A stretch of DNA of 64,000 nt from Cubamyces lactineus (lineage: Eukaryota; Basidiomycota; Agaricomycetes; Polyporales; Polyporaceae): positions 558,001-622,000 of the forward strand of contig JACDTU010000017.1 of the NCBI GenBank assembly GCA_022376465.1, given 5' to 3'. This document shows, piece after piece, positions 1 to 11,850 of this stretch (position 1 is the stretch's first letter; each line of letters opens with the position of its first letter). The notes under the pieces were generated by a model, which was not told the origin of the DNA, searched no databases, and was given only the letters and a program-made list of their open reading frames with translations. The position numbers and the translations under genes are program-made.

Positions 1-163
1 CATCGGGATGGCCAAATGTCCTACGCCAATCTTCCATCTGGAGGATGCCGTTAATCGTCCCTGTATCGTATCCGATGATGATACCACCAAAGGCAGCGAA
101 CGTGACCATAGCGATGCCCGCAAGGTTGCCTCGCTTGCTCAGGACTCCGTCGCCAATGCTCAT
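1..163 (-). CDS. MFS hexose transporter, N-terminal part, cut by the window edge
   Basis: The start codon lies at 163-161 and the reading frame runs off the left end of the window, leaving about 54 residues. They contain the hallmark first membrane segment of fungal sugar/H+ symporters: an AAFGGIIIGYDTGTING stretch followed by ILQMEDW. The same block opens the two complete transporters downstream on this strand, so this is the next member of a tandem array. Predicted role is uptake of hexoses across the plasma membrane. Substrate cannot be told from this fragment, and intactness of the rest is unknown. Confidence 0.8.
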   Translation of the reverse strand, partial: MSIGDGVLSKRGNLAGIAMVTFAAFGGIIIGYDTGTINGILQMEDWRRTFGHPD

Positions 164-905
164 ACCGCGAGCATGATTCACGATAGACAACATCCAGATG
201 TACGGTGGTCGACCAGAGCTTAGTATACGCGATGAGGTATGTCGAGCCCGGAGGAGACTTGTCTATACGCTTGATGACGATATCGCACATGCGGTGATGG
301 TTCGCACATTTGTCTCGTCGGTACAGGCGAACACATATCTTGCGAGCGCGAGAGAAAGCGTAGGACTGGGTGTGAGTTCTTGTACGAACTCGGAAGTAAA
401 GTACCCACCATGCTAGGGCTGAACGAGGTAGCGTTCTCACTGGTGTGAGTAAACAATCTCAAGTTAGCACTGAAAATTTTGATGTCAATGTACATAGCAG
501 TACCGGCTCTCAGAGCAACTTCGGCTTTGTCACTTTAAATTTATCCTCAGGCATCCTGCTAGTCAGGCGGTGCGGGTGTGTTGATCTCAACTGATTGATG
601 TTTCTGAGCACATGCATCACTTGAAAAAACAGCCGATACAGAGACGCGGGAGTCTAGGGCGGAGGACGACAGAGAGAGACTAGGCGACTAGATATTTGTC
701 CAACATGATGGAGGTTCCTGAGAAGCCTGAGAGCGTTAATAAGCGCCCAAGTGTTCATCGGCGCCGATAGCGTAACAGCTCCCAACTTCCGAAAGTTCAA
801 GATAGTACCGTATCCTACATCGATACCGTTGATCCTAATCACGCCAATCACCACAGAGTTGCTCAGAATATGCAGTATCCCGTCGCAGTGGTCGCGGTGC
901 AAAAT
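164..905. other. Intergenic spacer between transporter genes
   Basis: Sequence upstream of the partial transporter and downstream of the next one. I see no coding signal with family motifs; short open frames here lack codon or motif support. It presumably holds the promoter of the left-edge gene and the 3' UTR of the 906-2799 gene. Confidence 0.4.
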
Positions 906-2799
906 TTACAGCGCGGAAGATACTTCGGCGACGACGCTGCTCACCATGACCTTCTCTCCGTCATCCTTCAGCTCAATCTCTTGAAGACTACCTTCCACAT
1001 CGCCTCGGGGGAGCGGACGATTATGCTCAGCAATGAAAACTCGGCGGTACCGCATGCTTGTACGCGGGGTAGAATTCTGATAAAGGAGGTCAATTTGTTC
1101 CAGCGAGAGGCCCATCGTCTCCGGAATGCAGAAGTAGGCGAACACCGCGCATCCAGCACAGGTGGTGCCCCAGATGAAGAACACTTTGCCACTGAGGCCA
1201 GCGTTGCCTGGTCCGGAGTTAACGAGGTATGGCGTCGCAAAGGCGAGTGCCCAGTTCCATAGCCTGCATGATACAGTGAGCGTTTCGTCCCAATCGGATT
1301 GCGAACTCGTACCAAAGCTTACCAGTTCGACGCTGCAGAGAGCGACACACCTTTCGCGCGCACGTTAAGCGGAAATATCTCGCCCGTGATGACCCAAGCA
1401 ACGGGGCCCCATGTCGCGGCGAAAGCCCCCACATAGAGAATGACGAGCGCAATCAGACCTTTTTGGGCGCCAAGGTCGGTCTTGGGATAGACGATCCCGA
1501 GAACTGCGATGAGGTACTCGCAGATGCACATGACCACTGCTCCCCATATGAGTAGTGGCCGTCGGCCAACGATGTCGACAATCCACATTCCGAAGAAGGT
1601 CATGGCGGTCCCGGAGATGTTGGCAGCAATGGCAAGGAGGAACGGGTTGTGGGCTCCTACATTTGTCAAGAAGGCGACTCCATCTGAGCAATTCGCCATC
1701 CATGTCAGGATACCTCACGAGACTGACGAAGGTAGAGACGTCTCACAGTACGCAATGAAATTTATTCCTGTCAGCTGCTGCCAGCCTTGTATCGCAATCC
1801 CCGTGAATGTTCGCAGAGAAATCTTATTTTGTCTCGACCGGAAGCAGTCCAGGTAGGAGCTCTCGCCCATCTCTCGCTCTTCCTTCAGAGCAGCGATGAT
1901 TTCCTCGAGCTCCTCTTGTACCATGTAGTCATCCTTAGACAGTGACCGCAGGCGCGATAGCGCTGTCGCAGCATCCTCTCGGCTGCCTTGCATGACGAAC
2001 CAGCGTGGCGTCTATGGAGATAACAAGGTTCATGGAGTCAGGGTCAGCGTATACCCGGCCGTCAAGACTGCGGAAGCCACAGTACTGACCTCAGGTAACC
2101 ACAGCATCCCGAAAAAGAGGATGAAGCCCCAGACGAGCTGCAGGGAAATGGGGATTTGCCACGAGGAATGGTTCGGACGGTCCTTCGTCGCGTTGTTGAC
2201 GACGGCCGCTACCAGTTGTCCGGCAGCGATAGCCCACTGGTAACACGATACTAGCAAACCCCGGCTGTCCTTTGGGGCACATTCGGACTGGTAGACTGGA
2301 ACCAGCGTGGAGATAAGGCCCACTCCGAGGCCAGCACAGAACCGCCCAATGACGAACGTGGCAAGAGTAGCTGCGCCGGTCTGGAGACCGACTCCGAGGG
2401 AAAAGACGATGCAGGATAGCAAAATGCTCTTCCTCCGGCCCAAAGTATCTGCGATGGGCGCGCCAGCCAACGCGCCTATATTAAAAGTCTGGTCAGTTCT
2501 CATGCCCATGTCATGAACGAACAGGGAATTATACCTAGAAACGTCCCGGCGGAGAGGATGGAAACGATCAGAGATTCGCGGGAAGTAGGTAGGGAGTAAC
2601 CTGTCGCTGAGTTACTGTCGGACTGGCCAAACGTCTTGATCCAATCGTCCATGGCGAGGATACCTGAGATGATACCTGTGTCGTAGCCAAAGAGTATTCC
2701 GCCAAAGGCGGCGAAGGCCGTCATGACAATGCTCGAAAAACGGCGAGCGCCACCCGCTGTGCTGTGACCGCCGATCGGCGAGGACGATAGGGTGGACAT
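906..2799 (-). CDS. MFS hexose/H+ symporter (sugar transporter family)
   Basis: Five exons read as one sugar-transporter chain of about 520 residues, the usual family length. Exon 1 (from ATG 2799) holds GGILFGYDTGIISGIL. Exon 2 holds GRRKS after helix 2 and the long loop VYQSECAPKDSRG. Exon 3 covers the central cytoplasmic loop and QQLTGINFIAY. Exon 4 has GRRPLL and the NVRAKG signature. Exon 5 has the PETMGLSLEQID C-terminal motif and stops at 908-906 (TAA). Splices restore the frame: for example the intron 1322-1264 joins SNW to LWNWALAF, and another joins FIAY to YGVAF. Predicted to import hexoses at the plasma membrane. It is part of a same-strand tandem cluster with the genes on both sides. 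No disabling change was seen. Confidence 0.9.
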
Positions 2800-3806
2800 G
2801 GCGGCACAACGTCGTGTGAGTGAGGATTGCGGTGAGTACTGGGGTCCTCCTCAGCTAGAGAGGGATTGCAGATCGCAACACGTCGCGGGGTGGGTCAATA
2901 TAAGTGGCTCGAAGTCATGCGGTTCTTCGCCCTTCTCACTGGCCCAGCCTCAATTCCGTAATGGTATCATGATACGTCTCGCAGCGATGCTAAGGAGACT
3001 CTGGGGGCGATGAACGTAGAAAGAGTGGAACGAACCAATAGCTTCACCGTACCGAGACAAGGCAAGACGTTTGCTCAGCACAACGTGCGTTGACGCTCGA
3101 AATGTCGCCTCTGCTAACCGCGTGATGAAGGAGGAGCCGCTGTTGACAGCTCTGCTCCGCATTGACCAAGATCTGATGGATAGTCGTGGCAGTTTACGAC
3201 TCAGGAATGGATGGTGGAGTAGAGCTCACGGCATACGCAAAGAAGGCTTCACAGCAAGGATCAGAGAGCGATCGGTGAGTATTTAGAGCATCAAACTGAA
3301 GAGTCGTAACTCGACGTATATCCTGGTAGAGATAATGGAGCGTGTAGACACGTGCTCATCTGGGGTTGCAACGACCTGCGTGCAGTATTCAGTATCATGG
3401 CCGGGTACATCACGCACGATGCGATGCAGTAGAAGGCCTACCACGTATTCGAGCATAATCTCACCATCACTAAAGCGGAAGTAGGCGTCCAGAGCGACGT
3501 GCCGGGTGCACATTGCGGCGACAGTTTACAGAACCATCCTATTCTTCTCCCATATTGGCTCTTCCGTGACGGCACAGATAGCACGCGGTTGCGTGGTATC
3601 GGTCAGGGCTTCAGGAACACGAGATGACTTGCAAGCAAGGAGAAGCTCAGAGATGCTCGACTTGATTCTTGGACGAACCATCGGTGCGCAATGCCTGAGG
3701 AGCGGTCAAGTTTTCACACTCTCTAGATATGGCATTAGGTCGGGCTGGTCTAGAAGTAAATAGCCCCTACGTCAAATTCTTCTCACCTGCTTCGCTCAAG
3801 TCCATT
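2800..3806. other. Intergenic region upstream of the transporter
   Basis: No recognisable gene. It should contain the promoter of the 906-2799 transporter. A short minus-strand frame at 3283-3513 (76 codons) has plausible composition (YFRFSDGEIMLEYVVG) but no family match that I can name and no splice context. Confidence 0.35.
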
Positions 3807-4925
3807 CTACCGCCACAACCTTCTTGACATCACCAATCGCTCGCCCGGGCTTGACATTGGAAACCTTCCTTCGTCTGGCGACACCAGGAGGCCTGCTTCG
3901 CTGGACACCGCACTATCCTCTGCCGAACGCCTCGCAAGTGCCTCGTAACGAGATAACGCGCTAGTGGTGAACACAGTTGTGGCTTCGTAGGGCACCTCGA
4001 TTCCCCCAAGCAAGAGTGTCTTCATCTCAGGTACACGCAAGTACGTGAAGACGACACGAACGGCAGCTGTCGAGCCCTATATGTAGAGGACTTTGACGCA
4101 CAGGTTGGGCGTCTTGAGTTTCGGAATTGACACGGAACGAGGACACGCGCGGTGCGGCCCAAGTAGACAACCTGGAGGATATATGTGAATGGTCAGTACA
4201 GCGAGGTGGAACATCTAGCCAGGGAACGTGTTACACTACCAAAGCGCCACAAGTGACCAGGAGCGACACCGCCTTCGCCTAATGGTGAGTAGGATGAGCG
4301 TACTTGGGACCACACACCCCACAGGGCTCCAGGTCGCCGCGCTGACGGCGAGATAGATACGCTCGAGCGCGATTTCTGCCCGTCGGGGCGCTACGTAACA
4401 GGCGGACGTTGCAATCTCCAAGATCGCTTGCAGGTGTGCGAAAAGGCATATCATGGACGTGCCTTTCGGGAGTAGAGCGCGGCGCCCGACCTGCTGGACA
4501 TCCCTTCGCCAAACACGTCTGGAGGTTCCGCGATGAGCGTAGAGCAACTAAGTCGCCTGTTTCCTTAGTGTATTTACGGTGGAGTGCATTGTTACTGCGT
4601 ACCTGTGCGACGAATCTACTGCGTCAAAGTCTTTACGGAACATGCATGCAGGAATCGAGGGTATGGACCAAGCCGAAGTCCTGCTGAAACATCGCTCATG
4701 AGTGAGTTTCGCGAAGAATCATGCCGCTCGCTCTGCAGTACACTGCGATTGAAATACCTGGCCAATGCGCACCATAATACGGAAAACTTCGAATGTGTTC
4801 CGGTCGTGGACTTGGAAGAGGCATGGAGGTGTGTTCACGTATTGAAACGCTTGCACGCGGCGCCCGAGCTTCGGCAGCAGCATCCGCTTCGCGACTGGGT
4901 TGAATCACCGCCTGGCCGTGGATAA
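3807..4925 (-). pseudogene. Decayed hexose transporter copy
   Basis: Two stretches on the minus strand align clearly with the intact neighbour at 5263-7173. At 4236-4500, GRRALLPKGTSM, APRRAEIALERIY and AATWSPVGCVVP match GRRPLLLWGASV, APQRAVIALVCIY and AATWGPVGWVVP. At 3807-4060, VFTYLRVPEMKTLLLGGIE and YEALARRSAEDSAVSSEAGL match the last exon. The WG after GRRPLL and the PETKG motif are lost, the frame is interrupted between the blocks, and no N-terminal exons are recognisable. From 4500 to 4925 similarity to the central loop is faint. It is best read as a relic of tandem duplication, once part of the same transporter cluster. Confidence 0.75.
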
Positions 4926-5262
4926 CATCGTGCTTGCATCTGAAGTACTGCGCTAGTCAAAGGTAAGTCGTCTCCTCTAGCCAGACATACTGTCAGTTTC
5001 AGAGGGTGCCGCAGAGACGCTCGCCACAGATTCTGAGAATTGTCTGCCCAGAAAGACAAGACTAGAGCGGAATGCATAGGCCGACATGGAATGAATACCA
5101 TGAACATCAAAGAGAAAGCGGAGGAGTATAAGATCCAGAGGCAAGCACGAGAATTTGCGTAGTGAATTTCTACCTATAATGACTCCAGAGACGTTGTAGC
5201 AGCCCGCTTTAGGTCCATGTTTCCAGCACAAACGGAACTCACCAGTAATGTCTCGTACGTGC
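4926..5262. other. Spacer without recognisable gene
   Basis: Between the decayed transporter and the stop of the next transporter. It may hold the missing 5' part of the pseudogene, but I could not align it. No other feature seen. Confidence 0.3.
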
Positions 5263-7173
5263 TCACACAACCACAGCAATCTTCTCGACGTTCTTCATTT
5301 TCTTCTCACCTCCGAGATCGAGCGCCTTCTCCGATTCTGAGAGCCCTATCTCGCTCTCAACAGCACTGCTCTCTCCCGAACGCCTAGCGAATGCTTCATA
5401 ATGAGCGCGAGCGTTCCTCAGAGGAGAGCCAACCGAGCACGTGTAGAGCACGTCGATTTCCTCAAGCGAGAGCCCTTTGGTCTCAGGTATGCACAAGAAC
5501 GTGAAGACGGCGCATATAGCAGCAGTCGTGCCCCATATGAAGAAGATCTTGGCGCCTAGCCCAGCGTCTCCGGGCCCAGAGTTGACGAGGTATGGGGACA
5601 CGAACGATACGACCCATGTAGAGAGCCTATCGCGTACAGGTTGGTGATCAGCACATTGTTTCTTGAACATCCACGTCGGAAGAGTCAGATTACCAGTGTA
5701 CTGCGACTGAAAGCGACATCGCTTTCGCCCTGATGCTGAGCGGGATGATCTCGTTCGGGACTACCCACCCCACAGGGCCCCAAGTCGCCGCATATGCAGC
5801 GATGTAGATGCACACGAGAGCGATGACTGCTCTCTGGGGCGCTACGTCGCGCACCGACGTTGTGGTGCCCAAGATGGCTACGAGGTACGCACAGATGCAC
5901 ATCACGGACGCGCCCCATAGAAGCAGGGGACGACGCCCGAGCTTCTCGACGCCCCATATGCCCGGGATCGTCATGCCCATCTGGACGATGTTCACTGCCA
6001 CTTGGACGAGGAAGGGGTTGCGCACGCCGACGTTCGCGAAAAACGTGGTTCCGTCTGGACAGAGGATGGGATCAGCGAGAAGATGAAGGACACGCGCTGA
6101 CGACGAAGACGTACACGAAAACACGAAAACGATCCCAGTTAGCTGCTGCAAAACCAAGACGAGCGTAGACGTGAGTGTCCGCAGCGCCGCCCTGTTGTGA
6201 GAGGAGCGAAAGCAGTCCTTGTAGGTGTATTGTCCGAGTACACGATCGTTGTGCAATGCCATACGTATTTCGTCCAACTCGGTTTGGACGCATGGATTGT
6301 CTTCTGTTCGACCACTAAGACGACACAATGACTTCGTGGCAGCGTCAAGGCGGCCCTTCCCTACCAGCCATCGCGGTGACTGGCGGCATGTAACCAATGT
6401 GAGCAACAGATACTCGACTACGGGATGGTGTGTACATACCTCAGGGAGCCATAGCATCCCCAGAAACAACACCGTCGCCCAGACGAACTGCACGCATATC
6501 GGTATCTGCCACGCAGAGTTGCTTGGCCGGTCCTTCGTCGCATTGTTCGTGACAGACGCGAGGACGATGCCAATAGTGACGGCCCACTGGTAGCACGAGA
6601 TGACCGCGCCGCGGATCCACTTGGGCGCGCACTCGGACTGGTACATCGGAATGAGTGTAGAAACGAGTCCGACGCCGACCCCGGCGAAGAAGCGCCCGAG
6701 GATGAAAGTGGGGAGCGTCGTACTGGAGACAGACGCTCCGGCTTGCAGGGCGACGCCGAGGGAGAAGACGACGCATGAGAGCATGATGCCCATACGACGA
6801 CCGACGATATCTGCGATGGGGGCTGCCAGGAGCGCACCTGCGGAAAATGAGATATTACAGAGAGTTGTGTGGACGGCCCGCGAGGCTTACCCAAGAACGT
6901 CCCGGCAAATAACATCGAGACCACTACTGACTCCATCGCAGTGGGCAGAACGAAATGCTGCGCCTTGGTCGGTTGCGTAGCAGGTGCGTCCACGGACTTT
7001 CCGAATGCCCTCAGCCAGTTTTTCATCTGCAGGATCCCCGATATAGTCCCAGTGTCGTAACCCAGGAGGATTCCCCCGAACGCCGAAAACACCACCATTG
7101 CAATGGCGGAGATCCGCTGTTTGAGTACAAGAGCTCGCATACTGTCAACTGGAGATCGTGAATCGTCGAGCAT
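5263..7173 (-). CDS. MFS hexose/H+ symporter (sugar transporter family)
   Basis: Starts at ATG 7173-7171 and ends near 5263. Family blocks in order are GGILLGYDTGTISGIL, GRRMG, MYQSECAPKWIRGA, LPE then SPRWLVGKGR, QQLTGIVFVFSYGTTFF, LGRRPLLLWG, AATWGPVGWVVPNEI, SIRAKA and CIPETKGLSLEEIDVLY. Two introns have lengths divisible by three and no stop, so an unspliced reading looks open: one between LPE and SPRWL (GTATGT..CCGCCAG), the other splitting FSY-GTTFF (GTACGT..GTCCAG). Skipping them restores the canonical family sequence. The C-terminal tail is acidic and basic (GGEKKMKNVEK). The role is plasma-membrane hexose uptake. It is the apparent closest relative of the pseudogene immediately downstream. 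Confidence 0.88.
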
Positions 7174-8352
7174 GTGTGGAGAACCAGGGAGTATTCTGCA
7201 GCAGCGTTGAGCACCTCGTTAGGCGGCCGGCATCGCGGGAGAGCGTCTCATGTCTTTCGGCAAACGAGAAAGCTTCTCATCTTCTTGCGGTAGAGACTCC
7301 GCCGTAACTCCATGGGAGAGAGTCCGAGAGGGCGCCGCCATAGATGTTGCGGCTGTCCGCCCTGCACGAAAATGCACGTTGACTAACGCCGGAAACCTGG
7401 ACGAGTCGCCATCCCACCGGTCACGCGTGCTGCCGAGTGAGAACGACGAAGAAACGTCTTGGCGAGCGCGCACTACTTGGGCACACGTCGGCCGTTAGAG
7501 GCCATGTCCTGTGTCGTTCAGCGTCTTAACGGTTATCGTTCAATGACTAGGAAGCGTCTACCGTACTGTTGACGTACCACGAGCTTCTCCGAACGTGCCG
7601 AGTCAACCGCGCTTCCCTCCGGTGTGTTTGAAAGGAGAAAGATGAGATTTCCTCGCCTTCTATAGAGAAATATGTCGTCGAGCCTTGACGATGTTCACTC
7701 TCCCATGTCGCGCGGCTGGACGAGTCGAAATGTAAAAAGAGGCGCAATTGTGGGACCGCGGCGCGACACGCGACGGCCCATGTTGCGACTCCGCTCCAGT
7801 CCCGCGGACAGCAGGCCGTTCTGCGTGGGTAAGTGATCGCCAAATGCACCCTCTTTCGTCGTGCACGATGAGAATTTTGGATTTTCCCTCGGGACGCGTT
7901 TGAGTTGCGTGTCTTTGTCGACACCTAAGCTAGCCGACGGGACGAGAGCCAACTAAAAGACCTCCCGTACCCCGGATCGCTATAGAACTTTGTCAGATGC
8001 ATGCTGGGTAAGTTGGAGTTGGCGGCTCTATTGATTTGACGGTAGAAATTGACGATACGTACTCACTTGAACGCTACGGCAGACGCGTACGACAATGTGG
8101 TACGTAGATGAGTGACCCGCCGGGGTATTTGGCGCCCGCAATGGTCCATGAATTGGAGCAAACCTCAAGCTTCGAAGATCATCTCACTCCCGCAAACTTC
8201 ACAAAACTATTCGCCACATCTACTGTTGCGCTATATTCGTACAGATACATATACTCTTATTCAACTGTGCGAAGTCCAATGAGCGTCTCTAAATGAGCGC
8301 TAGCGGCTTCGAGGTAACGCCGTCCCAAACACCCTGCTTCCCTCGCCTTCGT
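7174..8352. other. Intergenic region
   Basis: Upstream of the transporter and left of the palindromic element. Only short frames without recognisable motifs on either strand. The last 100 bases are the original 3' neighbourhood of the phosphatidylserine decarboxylase gene, displaced by the element. Confidence 0.35.
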
Positions 8353-8361
8353 GGTATTCAA
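8353..8361. repeat. Left 9-bp target-site duplication (GGTATTCAA)
   Basis: GGTATTCAA directly abuts the left inverted repeat and is repeated exactly at 9521-9529 directly after the right one. A direct repeat precisely at both edges marks an insertion event. Confidence 0.85.
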
Positions 8362-9520
8362 CAGGCTCCTCCACAATTGCCAGACCGCTTCGAGGTGAGG
8401 GGGCGATATCCCGACAATAGGGTAGATGTTTTGTACTAGAGTAGGATTAGCGCTTAGTCCGAATAGCATGTCACGTGTTGAATCCCTTGAACCTTGAAAC
8501 CCCCTCACCTCTCAGCGGCGGCTGGCACCAAACACGAGTAAATAGCGGGGGTCGGGGGTCAGACGCCCAGCACCATCTCCTTTTGGAAACCCATCAGCCG
8601 GGGGCGTCTAATCATTAACCAGGATTTCTTGCAGGACATCTCGCGCTGGTCTCATGCGCCCTTCGATCGCGAACATCAGTGAGCTCGCGCAGGGTTTGCA
8701 ATAGGCTCGCCAAGGGTTCGCGATGGGCTCGCGCTGCGTCTAATGGCAGTCGCGCACATATAGAAAGCCGTCCATACTTGCTGAAGCCCCTTAGAAGCAA
8801 TGGTAGCAAAGAGGAAGCTCAATGTGCACTTAGTACTCAGATCGCACATGTGCTGTTAACGTAGTTTGTAGTGTCTGACAAGATCTGGCAAGAACATTCA
8901 ATGTATGGCACCCAGCTGGCATTTGAGTTACTCTGTTATAATGGCCATTACTAAGCCAATAGCCTCAAGCATCAGTGTGTGCCATTATATTAGTGTGGTC
9001 TACACCACTTTGAACGTGATTGTGTTGCTGACCATTTGACTATTACTACAGACTATTATTATAAAAACCACACTCTGCGGTCAGCTCCAAAGGGGCTTCA
9101 GCAAGTATGGACGGCTTTCTATATGTGCGCGACTGCCATTAGACGCAGCGCGAGCCCATCGCGAACCCTTGGCGAGCCTATTGCAAACCCTGCGCGAGCT
9201 CACTGATGTTCGCGATCGAAGGGCGCATGAGACCAGCGCGAGATGTCCTGCAAGAAATCCTGGTTAATGATTAGACGCCCCCGGCTGATGGGTTTCCAAA
9301 AGGAGATGGTGCTGGGCGTCTGACCCCCGACCCCCGCTATTTACTCGTGTTTGGTGCCAGCCGCCGCTGAGAGGTGAGGGGGTTTCAAGGTTCAAGGGAT
9401 TCAACACGTGACATGCTATTCGGACTAAGCGCTAATCCTACTCTAGTACAAAACATCTACCCTACTGTCGGGATATCGCCCCCTCACCTCGAAGCGGTCT
9501 GGCAATTGTGGAGGAGCCTG
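8362..9520. mobile_element. Palindromic DNA transposon (non-autonomous, 431-bp TIRs, 9-bp TSD)
   Basis: Arms at 8362-8792 and 9090-9520 are inverted copies of 431 bp. I found one mismatch, in the run around 8410/9470 (GACAATAGG versus GACAGTAGG). Both ends begin CAGGCTCCTCCACAATTGCC read inward. The 297-bp centre (8793-9089) is AT-richer and has no open frame of note, so the element codes for no transposase. A 9-bp duplication and long TIRs fit Mutator-like (MULE) elements as a class; that assignment is inference from structure. The insertion lies 25 bp past the stop of the decarboxylase gene. A transcript through it would fold into a 431-bp hairpin. Confidence 0.85.
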
Positions 9521-9529
9521 GGTATTCAA
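9521..9529. repeat. Right 9-bp target-site duplication (GGTATTCAA)
   Basis: Exact copy of 8353-8361, immediately after the right inverted repeat. Confidence 0.85.
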
Positions 9530-9553
9530 GAGCAATAGAAGATGGTGGGGTAC

Positions 9554-11195
9554 TCAATGTGTGGGGAGCAGGCTCTTTCCAAGCGAGTCCCCGACCTTGA
9601 CGAGCGTCTCGATCGGGACCGCGGAGTTCCGCACCAAGTCGTCGTCGAACCTGCGGCCGGCAAGTGGGCAAGTGATGTCATGCATCAGCATCATCCGACG
9701 CACATGGTGCACGCAGAATGACAAGAAGCGATGAGTGAAGAAATGTACGCACTTGATAAGGCCTGGAGGGAAGAGTACGACGACGGTACTGCCGCCATAC
9801 GCAAAGTAGCCCAGCTCGTCGCCGCGCTTGACGGTCGCGCCCTTCTGCGCGCCGCCCGTCCAACGAATGCTTCCAACCTACACCAACGATAATCAGCCAG
9901 GCTCAATAATCGTAAGCGAGTACTAGAGAAACAGACGTACGAGCATAGCGCCAATTGCGACGAATGCAACGGGGGAGTTAGATTGAGTGTGCGTCATGTA
10001 GAGCACGGAGCGCTTGTTGACGGTGAAGACGTCGAACCCAGGCTCGTTCACTGCTTGCGGGTTGACTGCGCATTTCACGTTTAGCTTACCGCTTTTGAGG
10101 CTATATGCAAGGTAGACATACCGGTATAGTATTCACCAGGAATGTCGGTGGTGTCACCGACGACGCCGTCTAGAGGACTATGGAAACGGTGGTAGTCTTG
10201 CGGTGCCAACCTGAGGCGATTTGAATCTTCCGTAAGCCAAACTTAGAAGTGCACTTGAGGGATAGCTTACCTGAAGACGGCAACACTTGCGCCGTCAAAC
10301 ATGCGCGCCTTGTCCGAGTCCGGGTCTACACCAAGGAGCTGTGGGGTGGTGAAGTTGCTACCCTTGATCCTATATAAAAACACCCTATAAATCCGCGAGG
10401 GGTATGGGCGAATAACAAACAGCAAACCATAGTTGTTTGGCAAGATCAAGTGTGGGGAACACTGTCAGGCGACAGTCGGCGGCGCTGCAGAACCCGGAAG
10501 GATCGTCCGCGTTCTGTACAGGGCGGACGCCCGGCTTGAGCTTCCGGTAAAAGAAGTCGTTGAAGCATTTATACTTGGTGATATCCGGCTCCTCAAGCTC
10601 ATCCAAGCTGATAGAGTAGGTCTGGATGAATGACGGGATAGACTTCACCGATTCCGGGGAGTCGTATATCTTCCCTTGCTGTACCCATAGTTAGTGGATA
10701 GACATATTTGACTCCTTCGCAAGGGATGACGTACCCGGTTGGAGAGATCTTTCAAGATTGTCTCTACGGAGCGATTGTGCAGGAGCTTGACTTGAGTCCC
10801 TCCATAGAAAAGCAGGTGCATTCCGAGCCTGTAACCAGATCAGTATTCCTATCTTGTACCAGCTCGAGCTGCAAAAACACTCACCGTGGGTATATGGGCA
10901 TGCTCTCGAATATGCGCTCACCGGTAGAGCGGACGACTACGAAGTTGCCGACATGGTACTCTGTTGCGATCTGTTCGATGCCTGGTACGAGCTTGTGGAC
11001 CAAGGGAATGCTCTTGAGGAGGTGCATAGGAGCATGGATGGCATTCTGGACATCGGGATGGTCGGCCGAGTGCTCAACAAGTCTCTCTAGAGCGGACGCT
11101 ATAAATCCAGGATCACGCGAAGCGGGCGGGAGGTGCTCCGGGTGGATGGTCTCGACAGGCTTAGTGTCGGCGACATGACTAGGGATGTGGGACAT
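9554..11195 (-). CDS. Phosphatidylserine decarboxylase proenzyme
   Basis: Converts phosphatidylserine to phosphatidylethanolamine using a pyruvoyl group made by self-cleavage. The chain begins [13 protein letters not shown] at 11195-11193 and is split by about seven short introns. Blocks in order are [30 protein letters not shown] with the likely catalytic Asp; [28 protein letters not shown] with the conserved His; [13 protein letters not shown]; and near the end [14 protein letters not shown]. The GGST is the cleavage site, whose Ser becomes the pyruvoyl group. It ends [13 protein letters not shown] with TGA at 9556-9554. There is no C2 or EF-hand region and no clear mitochondrial leader, so this is the short, Psd2-motif type rather than a full Psd2. 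Length is about 380 residues. The palindromic element has inserted just behind it. Confidence 0.88.
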
Positions 11196-11850
11196 GGTTG
11201 ACTCGAATTTGCAAGTGCGGATGTGAGTAGGTGGAGGATATCGATCTGAGCATCGTAGTTCGTGAGGGCGAGATATATAAATGTCCTGGATCAGAGGCGG
11301 AGCAGGTGGGAGCGTTATTCTTAGATGCGGCACCAGCGCTAACGCAATTCCGTACTTATCGTTCTGGGAAACAATGACGTAATTAACGCGCGCCAATTCA
11401 GCGTTCTGTACTCAACGCCGCGTACAAGCGCCCAAGTCTGTCTTCGCCCGCCAGCTTGCTTGCAGGTCGACGGTACTCATATCCAACATGTTCTTTGCTC
11501 GCTCACCGTGCAGACAGTGTGGGTAAGTGGCGTATAAAACTCCTTCTGTTTAACTGTTGAACGGCTGCAGGGCGTCTCCCCAAGGCTTCTATGAAGGATA
11601 TGCAGAGGTCAAATTGAACGTTAACAACGCATGTCAGCCATGATGCATCTCCCACGTCCGTATTTGGAACATAATTTTTCCTGCATCATCTAAAGGCGAC
11701 AGCTAGAGGCCTCGGGGGTGTCAACGATGCTTCTTATCCACACTCTTCACGTACATGCATCACAAGAAGCTACAAAGCAATTGAGGTCCCCGCGTATAAG
11801 AACGGGGGCAGGTGGCTGCTCCTACACCTTCCCCCGTCGATATTACCGCC
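11196..11850. other. Divergent intergenic region (decarboxylase / helicase promoters)
   Basis: Lies between two divergently transcribed starts and should carry both promoters. A TATATAAAT run occurs near 11273-11281 on the decarboxylase side. Nothing else recognised. Confidence 0.35.

Noticed and set aside
3283..3513. Minus-strand open frame of 76 codons
   Set aside because: Plausible composition but too short and isolated to support a gene.
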